From: Setaria digitata
Lineage: Eukaryota; Nematoda; Chromadorea; Rhabditida; Setariidae
Direction of reading: 5' to 3'
DNA length: 64,000 bases
Assembly (NCBI GenBank): GCA_003640385.1
Contig: RCAB01000334.1
Location: forward strand, 1-64,000
Part shown: in pieces, positions 40,001 through 52,493 of the stretch
How the letters are laid out: each line of letters starts with the position of its first letter
Position numbering within the stretch: position 1 is the stretch's first letter
The notes under the pieces: model-generated
The model's database searches: none
Seen by the model: the letters and a program-made list of their open reading frames with translations, nothing else
Told to the model about the DNA's origin: nothing
Translations under genes and position numbers: made by a program

Positions 40001-40750
40001 TTTGTACTTGCTTTTTAGATTTTAAGAAAACTACAAATTTATTCAGAAGTAATAGTAAATATTTGTCATTCTTATATTTTAAGAAAACACTTCAGAATAA
40101 AATAAATTAGTATTTACAATCTCAAATGAGAAATTTTAATTAAGATTACTTCAGGAACACAATCCCACCATTCTCGAGAATTTTGTCTCACAACATTTGA
40201 TGTATGTGTATAAACAATAAAAATAATAGTAAATGTTTAACTTCTCAGCATAAATTTTTACTTTTTATTATAACTAAAGTACGACTTTAATTCTTCAACC
40301 AAAAATTAGAGAAGTTAGGTATTTGATACTTTGCACACAAAATTTTATTAATTAACCAATCATTCTAGAAAAATTTTTGTTGATTAAGGAACTTCTTAGC
40401 AAAAATTTCCCTAAGAATTTCTCGAAAAAAAAGCTATTTTCTTCTATGAAAATTAAAAAAGCACTTCGCAAAAATTTTAATTCTTCAAAAAATGAAAAAC
40501 AAAAATGCCGATTTTTCGTTTCAGATAAGAAATTAATTTACTTCTTTTGGATAAGGAAGGCAAAAAAGAGAAACGGCCTAATAAATATCAAAACTAATTA
40601 CATGTGTTTTATATGATAGGTCGATTTGAGAATTGGTTATCATCAACTTTATCGCCTGTGTCACAGCAGAACTAAAAATGATTTTTACATCTCTAGGAAA
40701 AAATTTTCAATTTTTTTTTTTTTAATAATCGTAAGTAGTTGTAGGAAAAA
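31086..40750. other. 9.7-kb AT-rich intergenic region
   Basis: I see no supported gene on either strand. The stretch is very AT-rich with many A/T runs. The only clear structure is the 45-bp minisatellite at 39418-39570. A somewhat less AT-rich patch at about 38990-39110 contains a GGTTCGAA string on the minus strand but does not fold as a tRNA. Confidence 0.6.
39418..39570. repeat. 45-bp minisatellite, about 3.4 copies
   Basis: The unit starts GACTTTGTGAATTCATTGAG and recurs at 39418, 39463, 39508 and (partial) 39553. The copies are identical by eye. The 45-bp period keeps the frame, so ORFs run through on both strands (15-residue repeats), but no start, splice or coding context supports a protein. 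Confidence 0.95.
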
Positions 40751-43700
40751 ATGACATGTCTTGAGCTAAATCAAGAAATTTTGGAAAAATATATGAGAAA
40801 TTTAATGAGAGTAGTGGAAACCAGCAGTCCATTATTTCCAACATTTAATGACAATGATCTAATCATGGTATGCTAAAGATTTCTTGCAACGAAATTTAAA
40901 AAAAAAAGGATGCACAGAAATTATACAGTATTATCAGACTAATCGACCAGTCAGTAATACGGTCTATTAAACAATCAACTAATCAGTTAATCATTCAATA
41001 TTCATGCAATAATTTATAAGTAGTCATATTTAAATTTTCATGCTGAATTTGTAATGGTTGATATTAATGTGCAGCAAGAAAAAAATTTTATTGCAAAAAT
41101 TTTAATTATCATAATTAAAAGTACTTGAGATTTTGCACAACGTGCAAGAAATATATGCTGAAGAACCGATTATGCTCGAATTTGATTTACCTAAAAATGG
41201 ATTAATTGTTGTGGGTGATTTGCATGGTGATTTGTATAGCTTACTGAATATAATCCTCAAATATGGTCTCCCACCAAATACTAATTATTTATTTTTGGGT
41301 TTGCTAAATTTTAGTTCTTGAAACATTTCACTTTTTTTTTATTTTCCTGAAAAATTTGAAAAGCTTTGAAATCTTCAGAATAACAATCTTAGATACTGAT
41401 GTTGTTATTTTTTTGTGGCACATTAGAAGTAAACTTAATTGATTAGCTTATAACTTTTTATCTTTATGCTTATCCGAAGTTTCTGACCTTTAACTCTGGC
41501 ATATCATAACTTTTTCTTTGCTTCTATAAATTTCAGGTGATTATGTTGACCGTGGACTATATCAAGTGGAATTAATATTATTTATATTTTTGATGAAATT
41601 ACGATGGCCAAATTATGTAACAACATTGAAGGGCAATCACGAAGATTATCAATGCTGCAAAGCATATGAATTTTATGATGAAGTTAAATCTATAAAATTG
41701 AAATAAATATTAAAATCTCATTTTGAAATCTTCATCCATTAATCAATCCATCGTGTATTATTATTATGAAATTCTTCATTTCTAGTGTCTACGCATTTTT
41801 AAAAGAGGTCGTCGATGGTTTACACTGATTAATCATGTTTTTGATCATATGCCTGTTTGCGCAATTATTTCAAGTTAGTAATAATTAATTACTCAAAATA
41901 TGATTTTCTCGACTCGTTTTAATTACCATTTGAAATAATTGAAATCGGTTAATTGTCCCATGGAGCATTCCATTATTTCAATTAGAACTTGGAAGAACTA
42001 AAATGATTTGATTGCAAATAGGACGATTTCTTCCTTTAAAATTTGGAAGAATTCAAGTAGCTACTCATTAGAATCCAAATTAATTGAAGTTGACAGTACT
42101 ACAACTTTTTAACAAAGGCTATTTTGCTGTTTTATCATTTAACACAAAAAGGTAAATTGTCTTAGAATATAACTTTAATCATAACTACGTAATTTTGACA
42201 ATAACTTTACAATTATACAATAAGATAATTATTGCAGTATAGATTTGATTCTATAATTTATAATATTTCAAGATTCTGCGATGGACTTCAATGAATCAAT
42301 CAATAATACTATCATAAGACTTTTATTTCAAATGACTACCACATTTTCAGATCATTTCTTTCTCTGCCACGGCGGAATTTCTCAATGGCTAACATGCCGA
42401 AACAATATAAAAAATATTTCAAAACCGACATATACGAACGACATGTACTTTGTTGAAGGTGTATTACTTGCTGATCTTCTTTGGGCTGACCCAGTTCCTA
42501 ATCAGATAAAGTATAGATACATTTCACTCATTCATGTTTCAATTATTATTATTATCATAATTTGTTGGCCATTTCTGTAGTAAATCTAACTAACAGCTAG
42601 TATAAATAATTTTTGCAAATAATCAAGATAATACATATTTTTATAATATAAAATATTTACATGGAAAAAAAAAAATAATTGATGGGTTTATAGATGGTTC
42701 GATTTAAGTCATCGAAATTGTGGTTATTCATTCAATCAAAATGCTCTATGCGTTGTTCTTCATGCATTACAAGTTAAAACTTTAATTCGTGGCCATGAAT
42801 ACTACCCTGGTGGTACAGCGCGAAATTTTGGTAATAATACATGTTATACGGTACATAGTACAACTGATCATCATCAAATTTACGAGCCTTATAGTAAGTT
42901 TTCTGAATTTAAAGTATAATTTGAAGAACAAACGAGACATTCATTACAAGTTCTGACATCAAAAGTATTGCTAATTAGGTAATTTCCCATTACCATTGCA
43001 AAACAAGCTAAGCTAAGTAAAAGTAGAGCATCATAATTGTTTAAAGTAATTTGAATTTGGTAAGTTTACTATCATTACGCTATAATTTTCGAGCAGAAAC
43101 CGTACTAAAAAAATATAGCGAAGAAAAAAATTTGTGCATTTTTACGGTAATGTAACAGCACTCACCTACAGTAGCCAACACATATTTCTGTGTTACAGTA
43201 CATAGAATGATATATATTTTTTGAAGTTGGCACGTTAAAACTGGAAAAAGTGAATGGCATATACGAAGTGTATGAAAGAAGAGACTTAATACCACGAAAT
43301 GCTGCAGCTAATGAACTAGCTGAACGAACTCAAATAATACTACAACAGTTTTTCCTTTCTACAATCATTTCATATAATCGTTTAACGTGTCGATGGTGTA
43401 AGCAGCCGTATCCACTTTACGTGACTCGACGTAAACGTTGCTTTATATATGCTGATATATTTGATTATATGATAAGAAATGGTCGATCTGTGATGTACAA
43501 TGATGAAACGTATATGAAGCTGTATTGGACGGGATCACGTATTTCACGTCAGTATCATGACACCTTTTTTCTTTTTAATTCTTCGTTGCTTAATTTTTCC
43601 GAATGGCACATAATGGAAATGGTAGTATCAATTGCAGCATCAATTTACAGAGATCATTGTAAAACAAATTTACATGCAATCAGTAGCAATTAGTAAACAA

Positions 43701-44839
43701 CGAAAAGGTTCCAAAAAAAAAGTTTTTAAAATATAAAAATTTTTTGGAAATAGAGTACTGATTTTATAACTATCATAGATTCCCAGATTTATGGCTTTAC
43801 TTTTTACTCAAATATTCTAAAAATTTTAGTAATGAAAAGAGCGATTGAATTATTCCCAATAACAAATGATATCATCTTCGGAAAGCCAACAGATAATGAT
43901 ATTCCACGGAGCTTTCGAATTTGTATTTTAACAGGAGAATATAAATTGATGAAAAGAGTATGTTTAAATATCATATTTCATGAAATTAAATTTTATTTAA
44001 GAAAACTTTTTACAGCTCACACCAATAATTTTTTTTTTTTTTGTTCTCATTGATATAGAAAAAGTCAGAATTTTTTGTTAACCTATTTTTATCTTATTAG
44101 AACTTATAATATGAACTGCCATCGCCCTAATATTTAAATTCAAAAGTCTTCGGGAACAACACCAAACATTAATGTTATTAATAAGCTTTATCTTACAAAA
44201 TGAAAACAATGACTTTTGGAATTAGATAGAAATTAAATTACAGATATATCAAATAGCCGGGAAAGACTTCGCTACTCGACTAGAACCAAAATTCCAAGAC
44301 ATTTGTGTAGTGGATACAGAGATTCAAGCGCCTTCATCAAGATTTCAGAAACTGAAAAAAACAATCAAACTTGCAATGGTAATTGAAATTTAATACTAAA
44401 AAATAGAACAATGAACAAAACGAAGTAGAATTCATCAATTTTTCCTTACCTATTAGAAGTAAAAATAAGCCTAAATGAGCAGTATTGAAATGTTGATTTT
44501 GTGCATATATTTTTTTGACTCATTTAATTTAAATTTCAGGGATTAGAGCCACGCAAATTAGAAACAGAAGGAACGGCAAAAATGCCAACCGCGTTACCTT
44601 TGCTTCCGTTCCATACAGTTGGTAATTACTTGGGTGACGTTAATGATGATATCAATGAAAATGGCAGTGAACAAATGGAAGAACCTGAGGAGGAATCCGA
44701 AGTATCAACGAATATAGTAGCATCAGATATTTTGCCATTGGATTCGACTCATTTTCATAAATTTAGAGAATATGATGAAACGCTGGATAACTTTATTGCT
44801 TCAGATCATTTAAAGATTTTTGACGTCGACAAAAATTAG
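40751..44839 (+). CDS. Divergent PP1-like Ser/Thr protein phosphatase with long C-terminal tail
   Basis: The gene encodes a member of the metal-dependent PPP phosphatase family. Exons: 40751-40867, 41130-41298, 41537-41682, 41786-41873, 42351-42510, 42694-42893, 43227-43547, 43830-43957, 44244-44378 and 44540-44839 (TAG). They total 1,764 nt, or 587 residues. Metal/catalytic motifs: GDLHGD (~68-73), GDYVDRG (96-102), GNHE (128-131), HGG (~180-182), HRN (~233-235) and RGHE (~259-262), spaced like PP1. Changes: RGNHE is KGNHE; CHGG is followed by ISQW; the SAPNYCGEFDN loop is replaced by sequence without it (HSTTDHHQIYEPY). About 280 residues follow the core, against about 30 in PP1. They include a Cys/Arg-rich part (CRWCKQPY) and an acidic C-terminus (EQMEEPEEESEV). 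The acceptor of exon 2 is the least certain. AATAAA lies at 44970-44975. The type resembles nematode-expanded, often sperm-enriched PP1-like genes; that link is inference. Confidence 0.85.
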
Positions 44840-46961
44840 AAGTTTAAACTAAGAAAACTGAAGTGGTCGAGGAAATGACAGCAACCAAATGGTTTGTAGT
44901 AAAATATTGAAGTTAAATTGACCTTTGCATAAAACTAATGAAGAAAAATTGTTTTTTTTTCTTGTCTGCAATAAAAGTTTTCATTCAAAATATTGCTTAA
45001 AAGCAATAATTCGAAGAAGACGAATTTCGAAGAGTAAATGATCAATAGTGCAAATTTTATACGATTTTAAATCGTGCATCATTTTTTCCATCGGATAGGA
45101 ATTTTTATTTTCAAGGAATTAAGCAAATCTCGAAATAACTTTGTCCTTACTTGTCCTTGTCCATCTTCACTTTGTCCTTTAAATTATTCAATTAAAATTG
45201 CTTTCCTATCTACCACTGATTTATTGTTAATAATATAATTATATCCCCAAGTGACAATGATCGATTCTTAAGTTTCAATGCTGCCTGTTATTTGTCAACT
45301 GTTTTGTGACAAAACTGAAATCTAAAATCGATTAATATACTTTTAACTATGAATTTTGAATATGAAAATAATTCTGTGGAGAGATTAAAAAGATAGCGAT
45401 TAGGATTCGATAATTTGTCTCTTGACAGCAAAGAGATTAAATCATCTAAATAACGCTTGTGATTATACTTCTCTTTAATTGATAACCATTTAATGATGGA
45501 TTCCTTGCTTACAGGAACTACGGAATTAAAAAATTACATGAAAAAATTCTTTTATCTTTTGGGTGTATTATTAAAAGAAAAAATATTAAATGGTTTACTT
45601 TATGACAGCATTGTTTTTTAGGATCTCAAATGGCAAAATCAAATTAATTGGTATTGAAAACGACAGAATTTCTAATAAAACTATTAAAGATTTCACATTT
45701 TTTCGGTAAAATTTTTGATGCTTATTCCATATCAAACTTAATAATTAAATGTCTCATTTTGAGAACTTACATAAAGTTCATGGCATTAATCTGAAAGAAA
45801 ACAATATGCTATACGACGAAATGTCAAATGTTAACAGATGCTTTATTTTTTTAAACAATAGTTACAATAATAATGCTGATTATAATACTAATAACAACTT
45901 TTTAAGACAATTAAGCATTGGCCATGAGAATATGCAATTACAGTTATTAAATAAAACATTTATTATTCGAAAAAATTCGAAAATTCTACGTTATCATAAG
46001 ATAGATTGCATTTTTAATCGATTCATTTGATTTTGGATATGAAAAAAGGTAGCGTCTCAACTATGGAAGTAAACAAACGTTTTAAAAAGCTTTTTTGATG
46101 ACTGTAAAAAATTTCCTTACAATTTCACATAGCATTCAATAAATCAAATTCGACTGACAGCAATTAAAATTCATAGTAATAATTAATTATTTGATCAATT
46201 TATCTTATTATTCACATCCACAAATTCTTTTTTGCTCATCTATACCATTTAGATATTCATTTTCGAAATAAGTCAGGTATTACGACCAGTGTCATGCATA
46301 AAGGGTTTTTTTTTATGCAAATAAAATTTGAGAAAATAATGAGATTTTAATCTATTACATAGTGACTTGATTTAAGAAAAATGCATAAATGTTTGCACGA
46401 TTTAAAATTTGCAACATAAATGTTAAATTTTTCAAGAACCATATGTGAGAAAAATTTTATTATAGCAAGTTGAGTCAGTTTGAAAATCAGACTTAAAATT
46501 TAAGAATAATTTTTTTTAAATTTATTGGGTAAACATTTTTTCTTAAACCAAAAATTTAATTAAACTTTTTTTTCCTCCCATTAAGCATGAATATGTAATA
46601 GACAATATTTTTTGATGGAAAACTTTTCGGCGTCACTGATATTTTATCATTAACTGGAGACTTTCAATAAATAACATTATTTTGCAATTTCTTTACAACA
46701 TTTTGATAGCTAAAAAGTGACAATAATATTCGATTGCAAAGGTAAATAATATTTTTTATTTGCACTTTTCGCTTCGGAATCAACATTAATGTTGGGCTCT
46801 TCTGCAATTATGATATTGAGAAAGTTTTAAATTCTACTTATAATTGTTGGTTTGTTACTTGTCATGGCTATAATATTAATAAATAAGACAAAAAATCAAT
46901 TCTAAAACTGAGTTCGAATCTAATTTTACAATCAGCGTCATCAAAATTTCAGATTCAGAAA
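44840..46961. other. Intergenic region with one weak ORF
   Basis: This is the convergent gap between the phosphatase and the UDP-glucuronosyltransferase. It contains AATAAA at 44970-44975 for the phosphatase and, on the minus strand, AATAAA (plus-strand TTTATT at 46755-46760) for the transferase. The only ORF of note is 45749-46030. Confidence 0.6.
45749..46030 (+). CDS. Possible small Asn-rich protein (93 codons), weak
   Basis: A single-exon ORF from ATG to TGA encodes 93 residues rich in Asn (NNSYNNNADYNTNNN in the middle), with no signal peptide, membrane segment or known motif. The first half has fairly mixed codons for such AT-rich DNA. There is no clear splice acceptor or other gene signal before it, so it may be chance. 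It lies about 0.9 kb downstream of the phosphatase on the same strand. Confidence 0.2.
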   Translation: MSHFENLHKVHGINLKENNMLYDEMSNVNRCFIFLNNSYNNNADYNTNNNFLRQLSIGHENMQLQLLNKTFIIRKNSKILRYHKIDCIFNRFI

Positions 46962-49900
46962 TTATTTAATCATAAGCAAAGAACAGATAAATGCTGGAAT
47001 TATTAGGAGAAAATCGAGATTGAAATATCGAATATACGTAAAATTTGTGCCACGTGTATAGAAATATTCAGGAAATCGACCTCCGTATTTAAGTAAATGA
47101 CTAATCCGGAAAGCTCCTTCTTTCAGTGGCGATATTGGCGCATCATCGAAGTATCTATAATAAGTTAGAAAAAAAGTTTAATTAAGATTTGATTCTGTTT
47201 AATAAGATTTATGTTTAGCAAATTCGATTTCTAAATTTGACTTTTTTCAACATAATTTAAAAAATTTTAAAGAAAACTCTAAAACTTTTTTGACCCCTTG
47301 CTTAAGATAAGAACTAAAAATTTCAATGATAAAATTACTGAAACAAATAAATGTATATAAAATTTAAGTTTCAACAATTTTACTGCAGTTGTATGAATTA
47401 TTCGTCTAATTTTCGTGAGGAAAAAATGAATATTGTTGAAAATCAGATTATCAGGGCTAAAGTGGTTATGATCTAATATTAAGTGTGATCAAATCTTTGT
47501 TTCCGATGGATCGTACAGATATTTCAAGATTTTTGTGTTATCTAAATTCAAAAAGCACTAAATGACTCGGATTTATTTGATCCTTTATAACAGCAAAAAC
47601 TTATTAAATAATCAGTGAAGCTATCAGAAAATCTAAAAGTTTCTTTAAATTTAAAATTCGAAGTATAAAAAGGTCTAGATGATTCTCGAAAAAAAATAAA
47701 GACCGTCGCATTTTTTCCAGTTGTTCCTTATGCGAAGGATCATCGAGCGTCTGTCGAATTAAATTTAATAAATAATTGCTGGTAAGATTAAATCGATTAA
47801 TTACTCGACCAAAGTGATGTTTTTTTGCAAGCCATGCATTTCGAACTTGCTCACCGAATATCGGCATGAATAGTGCTGGCATTTTCGCGCAAATTGCTTC
47901 TTTTACACTGCATTTTTAAATTTATAAAAATTCAAAAAACTGAGTTTACACGAAGAAATTTTGGATTTGAGTCAAAATTTTATAATTTTTTTTTTAATTT
48001 CGTTCGCATATAAATTGAACAAATAATTTATTTCCTAGTGCATTTTTATCTTCTAAAAGTTTGAAAATTTAATCGTTTAAAAAACTTTCGAAGTTGGATT
48101 TATGTAAAAATTCTTTGAAAAGAATAAATTTAAAAAAGAGAAGATAAATATCTTACTTACCTCTTTAATCCACCATGCGTAATAAATAATTTCGTTTTTG
48201 GATGATGCAAAAGATCCGTTTGTGGTACCCAATTCACTACGCGAATATGTTTCTTAACTTTCATTAATGGACAGTCATTACAGGCCCAAATTATACGATA
48301 ATTTATTAACTGATTCAAAGCTACCATGTAAGCTTCACGCAATTTGCGTGGGGCCTGTTTTAAGCGTAAAATTGTTCCGAATGCCAAAAGAATTGTACCT
48401 TCGGAATTCAAATCATTCACGAAATCAGCTAATTCACCATCTATTGTATTGTGCGGTGTGCAATATGCACCGTAACTGAATAGCTTAAATAACAATTTCA
48501 GTTTTTTTTTTCTTTAATGCAGAAAAAGAAATTGAAAAGTGTTATGAATTATAACGCGTTTTTGAAAAAATACTGTATAATATCAAATTGGTATCATGTC
48601 AGACGCAATTTTGGAAAATAATAGTAGTAGTTTGATCAGTTTTTGTTTCTGAAATGAAAAAAAAGAAATTGAAACGAAACAAACAAGAGTAGCGTCGCTT
48701 CGAAAGTTCATTTATTATTTTATCATTTAGTGGAACTTTTTGATAGCATAATGATTTCTTCCTCATGGTGGGCTTATAAAATTATCGTAAAGGATACCTC
48801 ATTACTCAGCGGTTCAGGTGAGTAAATTTGTAACGGCATATCAGTGAAGCTCATTGATGCCGTACGAGCATAGGTTGAAAAATCGAAATTAGCCAATACT
48901 GGTGTTAATGATTCCTTCATAAAGTAATTACTAACAGTGCCAAAAGCAAACCACATACTAAGCATTTCATATACAACAGCAAGACGATGACGAAACTTCC
49001 GAACATCAAATTCAGTTTGCCATGAATCCATAAAATATGGTGGAGCAATCGTATATTGCCTAAAATTGTTGATTATCATGTGCTGATTATAATTTCGATT
49101 TTATTTCGCAAGCATAGTAATGAAGGATAGTAATAATGATTAATTTTAATTCTTGTAATTATCGCGAAATTATAATCACTAGAATGCATCAAAATTACAA
49201 TTAATACGTAATTAGTGTGAAATTATATCTAATATTTTATCAAATCATAGTTCCGAAGTTTTCCTTTTTCTTCTAAAAAATAATAAATCAAAATTTATTT
49301 TTCCGAGGGAAAAGAAAAAAAGAAATTACCTGCCGAAACTTTTCGTCATAGCATAAAACTGCTCAACACTTGAGGTATGCATGATAACGTGGCCAACTTT
49401 TGACATTGATGCCAACCCATAGCCACATGTACCAAATAACGAATCAGTCAGAAAGAGATCCCACTTATGTGAAGCAATATGTCTGAATTCTTCCATGCGT
49501 TCCTCCATTACGTATTTGCAACTTACGGATGAGTAGTAAAAAATCTTTGCCTAAAAAAAAATTTTAACTTCATCAATTTATTTTTTTCCTTTCGTTTAAT
49601 GCGGTAACCAATTAGTATTGTTATTCATCAGCACTGCTAGTTTATTTCGAATGAAAAGTTCAACTTGGACTATGAATTTCCTCCGTTTTACGTATTAATA
49701 AAATTTTTATCCTTTTTCCTTCAAAAAATTGTTTTTAGTTGAATATTTTGTAGCTTTCTTCATTTTTGAATATTAGAAAAGTTAATTACCATGTCAAAGG
49801 AGTCATAATCATATTGCCACATTTTCATCTCGTCCTGATCATTCGCAAGCGGGAATGGATGATCTGCAAAATTGATTTTTTTTTTTTTATAGTTCACGAT

Positions 49901-50614
49901 TTTCAGCTTAATTAGTTAACAATGAAGCAGTTAAGAGAGCAGAAAATTTTACGTATTATCATACATTAAATTTGTCATTAAAAAACGATACAACTAATTA
50001 GCTGTACATTTCTTTTTTCCTTTTTGCAAAGAAACAAAAGGTTTTAAACATATATTATTCTGACCTTATAAGTAAAATGCTAGTGGTAAAATTTATAAAA
50101 TTATATAACAATAGTGGAATTTTGCATGACTGTTTATAATTTTCCGGATAAGCAGAAAAAAACTGATTTTGAAATTTCAGAACAAGAAATAGAATGAATT
50201 CTGAAATTTTTGGTCTTAGAGAAACCTGAAATTTATATCTTCATGTTTTATATTAATGGCAGGATATTATTAGGTATTATTACCAGTAAGATCAATATAC
50301 CACTTCTTCAAATTCGCGCTGAAATTAATTGATTCCCCATATTGTTCCATATAAATCGTGACATTGTGTCCTATGAAATCAGTAATCGATATTTATATTC
50401 CAATTAAATTTCACTGTGTGCATTTTATTTTTCAGAAATTTCAATTTTTGTAGAAACGAATAAAAAAATGAAGAAGGAAACCTTGCCGAGCAAGTTCTGT
50501 TAAGAGTGGTACCATTGAACCAAGGTGACTTTTGCCTTGAAGCATACCACAAACTAATATATCAGCTCCACTAATTCTATTAACTAATCCTATCAGGTAC
50601 AATAATAAAAACAT
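46962..50614 (-). CDS. UDP-glucuronosyltransferase (UGT, GT1 family)
   Basis: UGTs transfer a sugar from a UDP-sugar to small lipophilic acceptors in the ER lumen, which serves detoxification. Exons (minus): 50614-50482, 50370-50284, 49863-49790, 49550-49330, 49059-48798, 48483-48161, 47907-47704 and 47154-46962 (TAA), giving 498 residues. There is a hydrophobic signal peptide at about 1-17. The UGT signature spans about 344-391: WVPQTDLLHHPKTKLFITHG, then GLKSVKEAICAKMPALFMP, then EQVRNA. The nucleotide-binding HGG and the C-terminal part of the motif (E-Q-x-x-N-A) are present; family members usually have D/E-Q there. A C-terminal membrane anchor (FLLIIPAFICSLLMIK) leaves almost no cytosolic tail. 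The length is slightly short for the family (about 520-530). A TTTCAG acceptor 5 nt before the ATG suggests trans-splicing. The acceptor of exon 6 (TTTAAG) is unusual. Confidence 0.92.
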
Positions 50615-51651
50615 CTTATCTGAAAGTAAAATTTGGAAATTATGAATTGTAAATTAGGTTTTCATGAACAAAAAAGAATGATTTAGGTCCACGAAAAAAT
50701 TTATAAATAATTTTAATGAGCGTGAAATTAATCCGTTCTAAATTATTTAAAAATATCAAGAAGCGAATGTTATGACATATAAAATAATATCAGAAAGAAA
50801 AAAACACATAATTATTTGGAGCAAAGTGTGTAAAAAGAATTCAACGAGCAAACATCAACCGGTTTTTTTCATGTTTTTATTTCATCATTTTTGTTGTGCA
50901 AACAATTTAAACTGATTTAATTGATAGATTTAATTCAATTTTTTGAAACTTTCAATGCATCAGTTTTGGCGAAATATTAGATAAATAATGTATTTTACTA
51001 TCTTAGAGATTTAGTTTTATTATAGAGACGAAAAAAAAAATAATTTTAAAAGATATGATTAATCCCTACTATAGAAGCATGTTTTTGTCAATCTGATGAC
51101 CGTAAAAAGTTATTCTCTTCTAGAAAAATTATTTCATAAGCTTCTGAAAATTTAAATTCACAGTTGAAAAGTTTATTTGATAACTTTTTATAAAATCCAT
51201 TTATTTATATGTAATTCGGAAGAAATTTTGCACATTTAAAAAATATATGGTGAAATATTATTCAGACTTTTCCATCTTCGATTTGTTATGGTATTGTTGT
51301 ATTTCAATACGTTTATTAATTCGAATTATTAATTTCATCATTTTGCTTATCTATGTGTATTCCTTCTCGATTCTTTTATTGCACAGAAAATTTTTGCCTG
51401 AAGCTACGTTAAGGTATGAATTTTGGTCTAAGTTTAAATAATCATCCAAATTAAGCTGGATCATCTCATGTTTTTAAACTGTGATAAAACCAACACATCT
51501 GGTTTGCATTCCAAAGAAGTTTTATTGCGCTGTCCAACAATGACCTCGTATCATATGATGCCATTTCTAACTGCTAAGAATTCAGAAACTGGTAAATAAC
51601 TTTTGTTTTTTGTTTTTTTGAAAATCTGCACAATTTTTGAATTTATTTTAA
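50615..51651. other. Gap upstream of the UGT gene
   Basis: This AT-rich stretch holds the trans-splice-like TTTCAG acceptor just before the UGT ATG and, at its far end, a minus-strand AATAAA (plus-strand TTTATT at 51642-51647) that serves the small secreted-protein gene. A 64-codon plus-strand ORF at 51247-51441 is not supported. Confidence 0.5.
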
Positions 51652-52493
51652 TCAGTAAGGTTGGTGCTTTACACTAACGCCATAGTATATGTTAATTTGC
51701 ATGTCACACCTCCTGGTACACTGAAATTCAATTCTTTCGCACCTTTCAATGTCACAATTATTAACTGATATGCGTCGCTGTACCGTATTATCTCGTACGT
51801 TAAGTAAGTTATGTACTTCATTAGTACTTTTCACAAATTTTAGAAGTTCCATAAATAACTTGAAATATATCACTTTTTTCTTACTTCTACTGACAAAATC
51901 GCCGTATCAAAATCATTTCCCCCATAGAAAGGGGTAAAGTCTGCCATTCATTATTACGTAATTATTCCAACCGTCTGTCTGATCGTACCAACCGTTTGCA
52001 TTATTCATCAATGACATAGGTGGCATCTGCAAAAAAAAGTCACAGGACTTAATGGCTTTTAGTGTCTCTTATATATATTAAAATAGAATTAAAATAATTT
52101 CGATGTTCTGTCTTGTTTACAAACCATCTAGCAATTAGATTTGGGAAAAGATTGTTCAAGACAGTTTCAAAATGCTATGCAGACTGTATAATTATTGCTC
52201 CTCTGAAAGAAGAAAAAAAAATGCTAACTAAGTCATTATTAAGACAATGCGAGAAAAAGATATCACTGATCATATCTTATCAGCAGAGAGTAAAAAATAT
52301 TCTGCTCTGGCGAACGGGAGTGGAAAATGAAGTATTCAGTAACTGATATGGCAATGGATAACGTAGTCGATAAACTTACCGGCCCATTAGCAATGATTAT
52401 GTTGCCATTGAAGGAATTTAATGAGCAAACAATAGATATTGAAAGTAGCAGAAACCTAAAATAAACTAAAAATAGAGAATAAAATATTTGCAT
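51652..52493 (-). CDS. Small secreted protein, two possible 3' ends
   Basis: Exon 1 (52493-52380, strong GTAAGT donor) encodes a signal peptide, MQIFYSLFLVYFRFLLLSIS then IVCS, and a short mature part ending NGP. Exon 2 (52026-51913, TTTTTTTGCAG acceptor, same phase) continues MPPMSLMNNANGWYDQTDGW and ends PFLWGK-TGA, giving 75 residues. Alternatively a GTAATA donor inside exon 2, after WNNY, could join in phase to 51858-51652. That stretch has four cysteines in 17 residues (CDIERCERIEFQCTRRC) and ends in TGA 4-5 nt before AATAAA. This would give about 130 residues, but its acceptor (TTTCAAG) is poor. No known family is recognised. It is secreted by inference from the signal peptide, perhaps as a peptide precursor or an excreted protein. 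It lies about 1.3 kb upstream of the UGT gene on the same strand. Confidence 0.55.
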
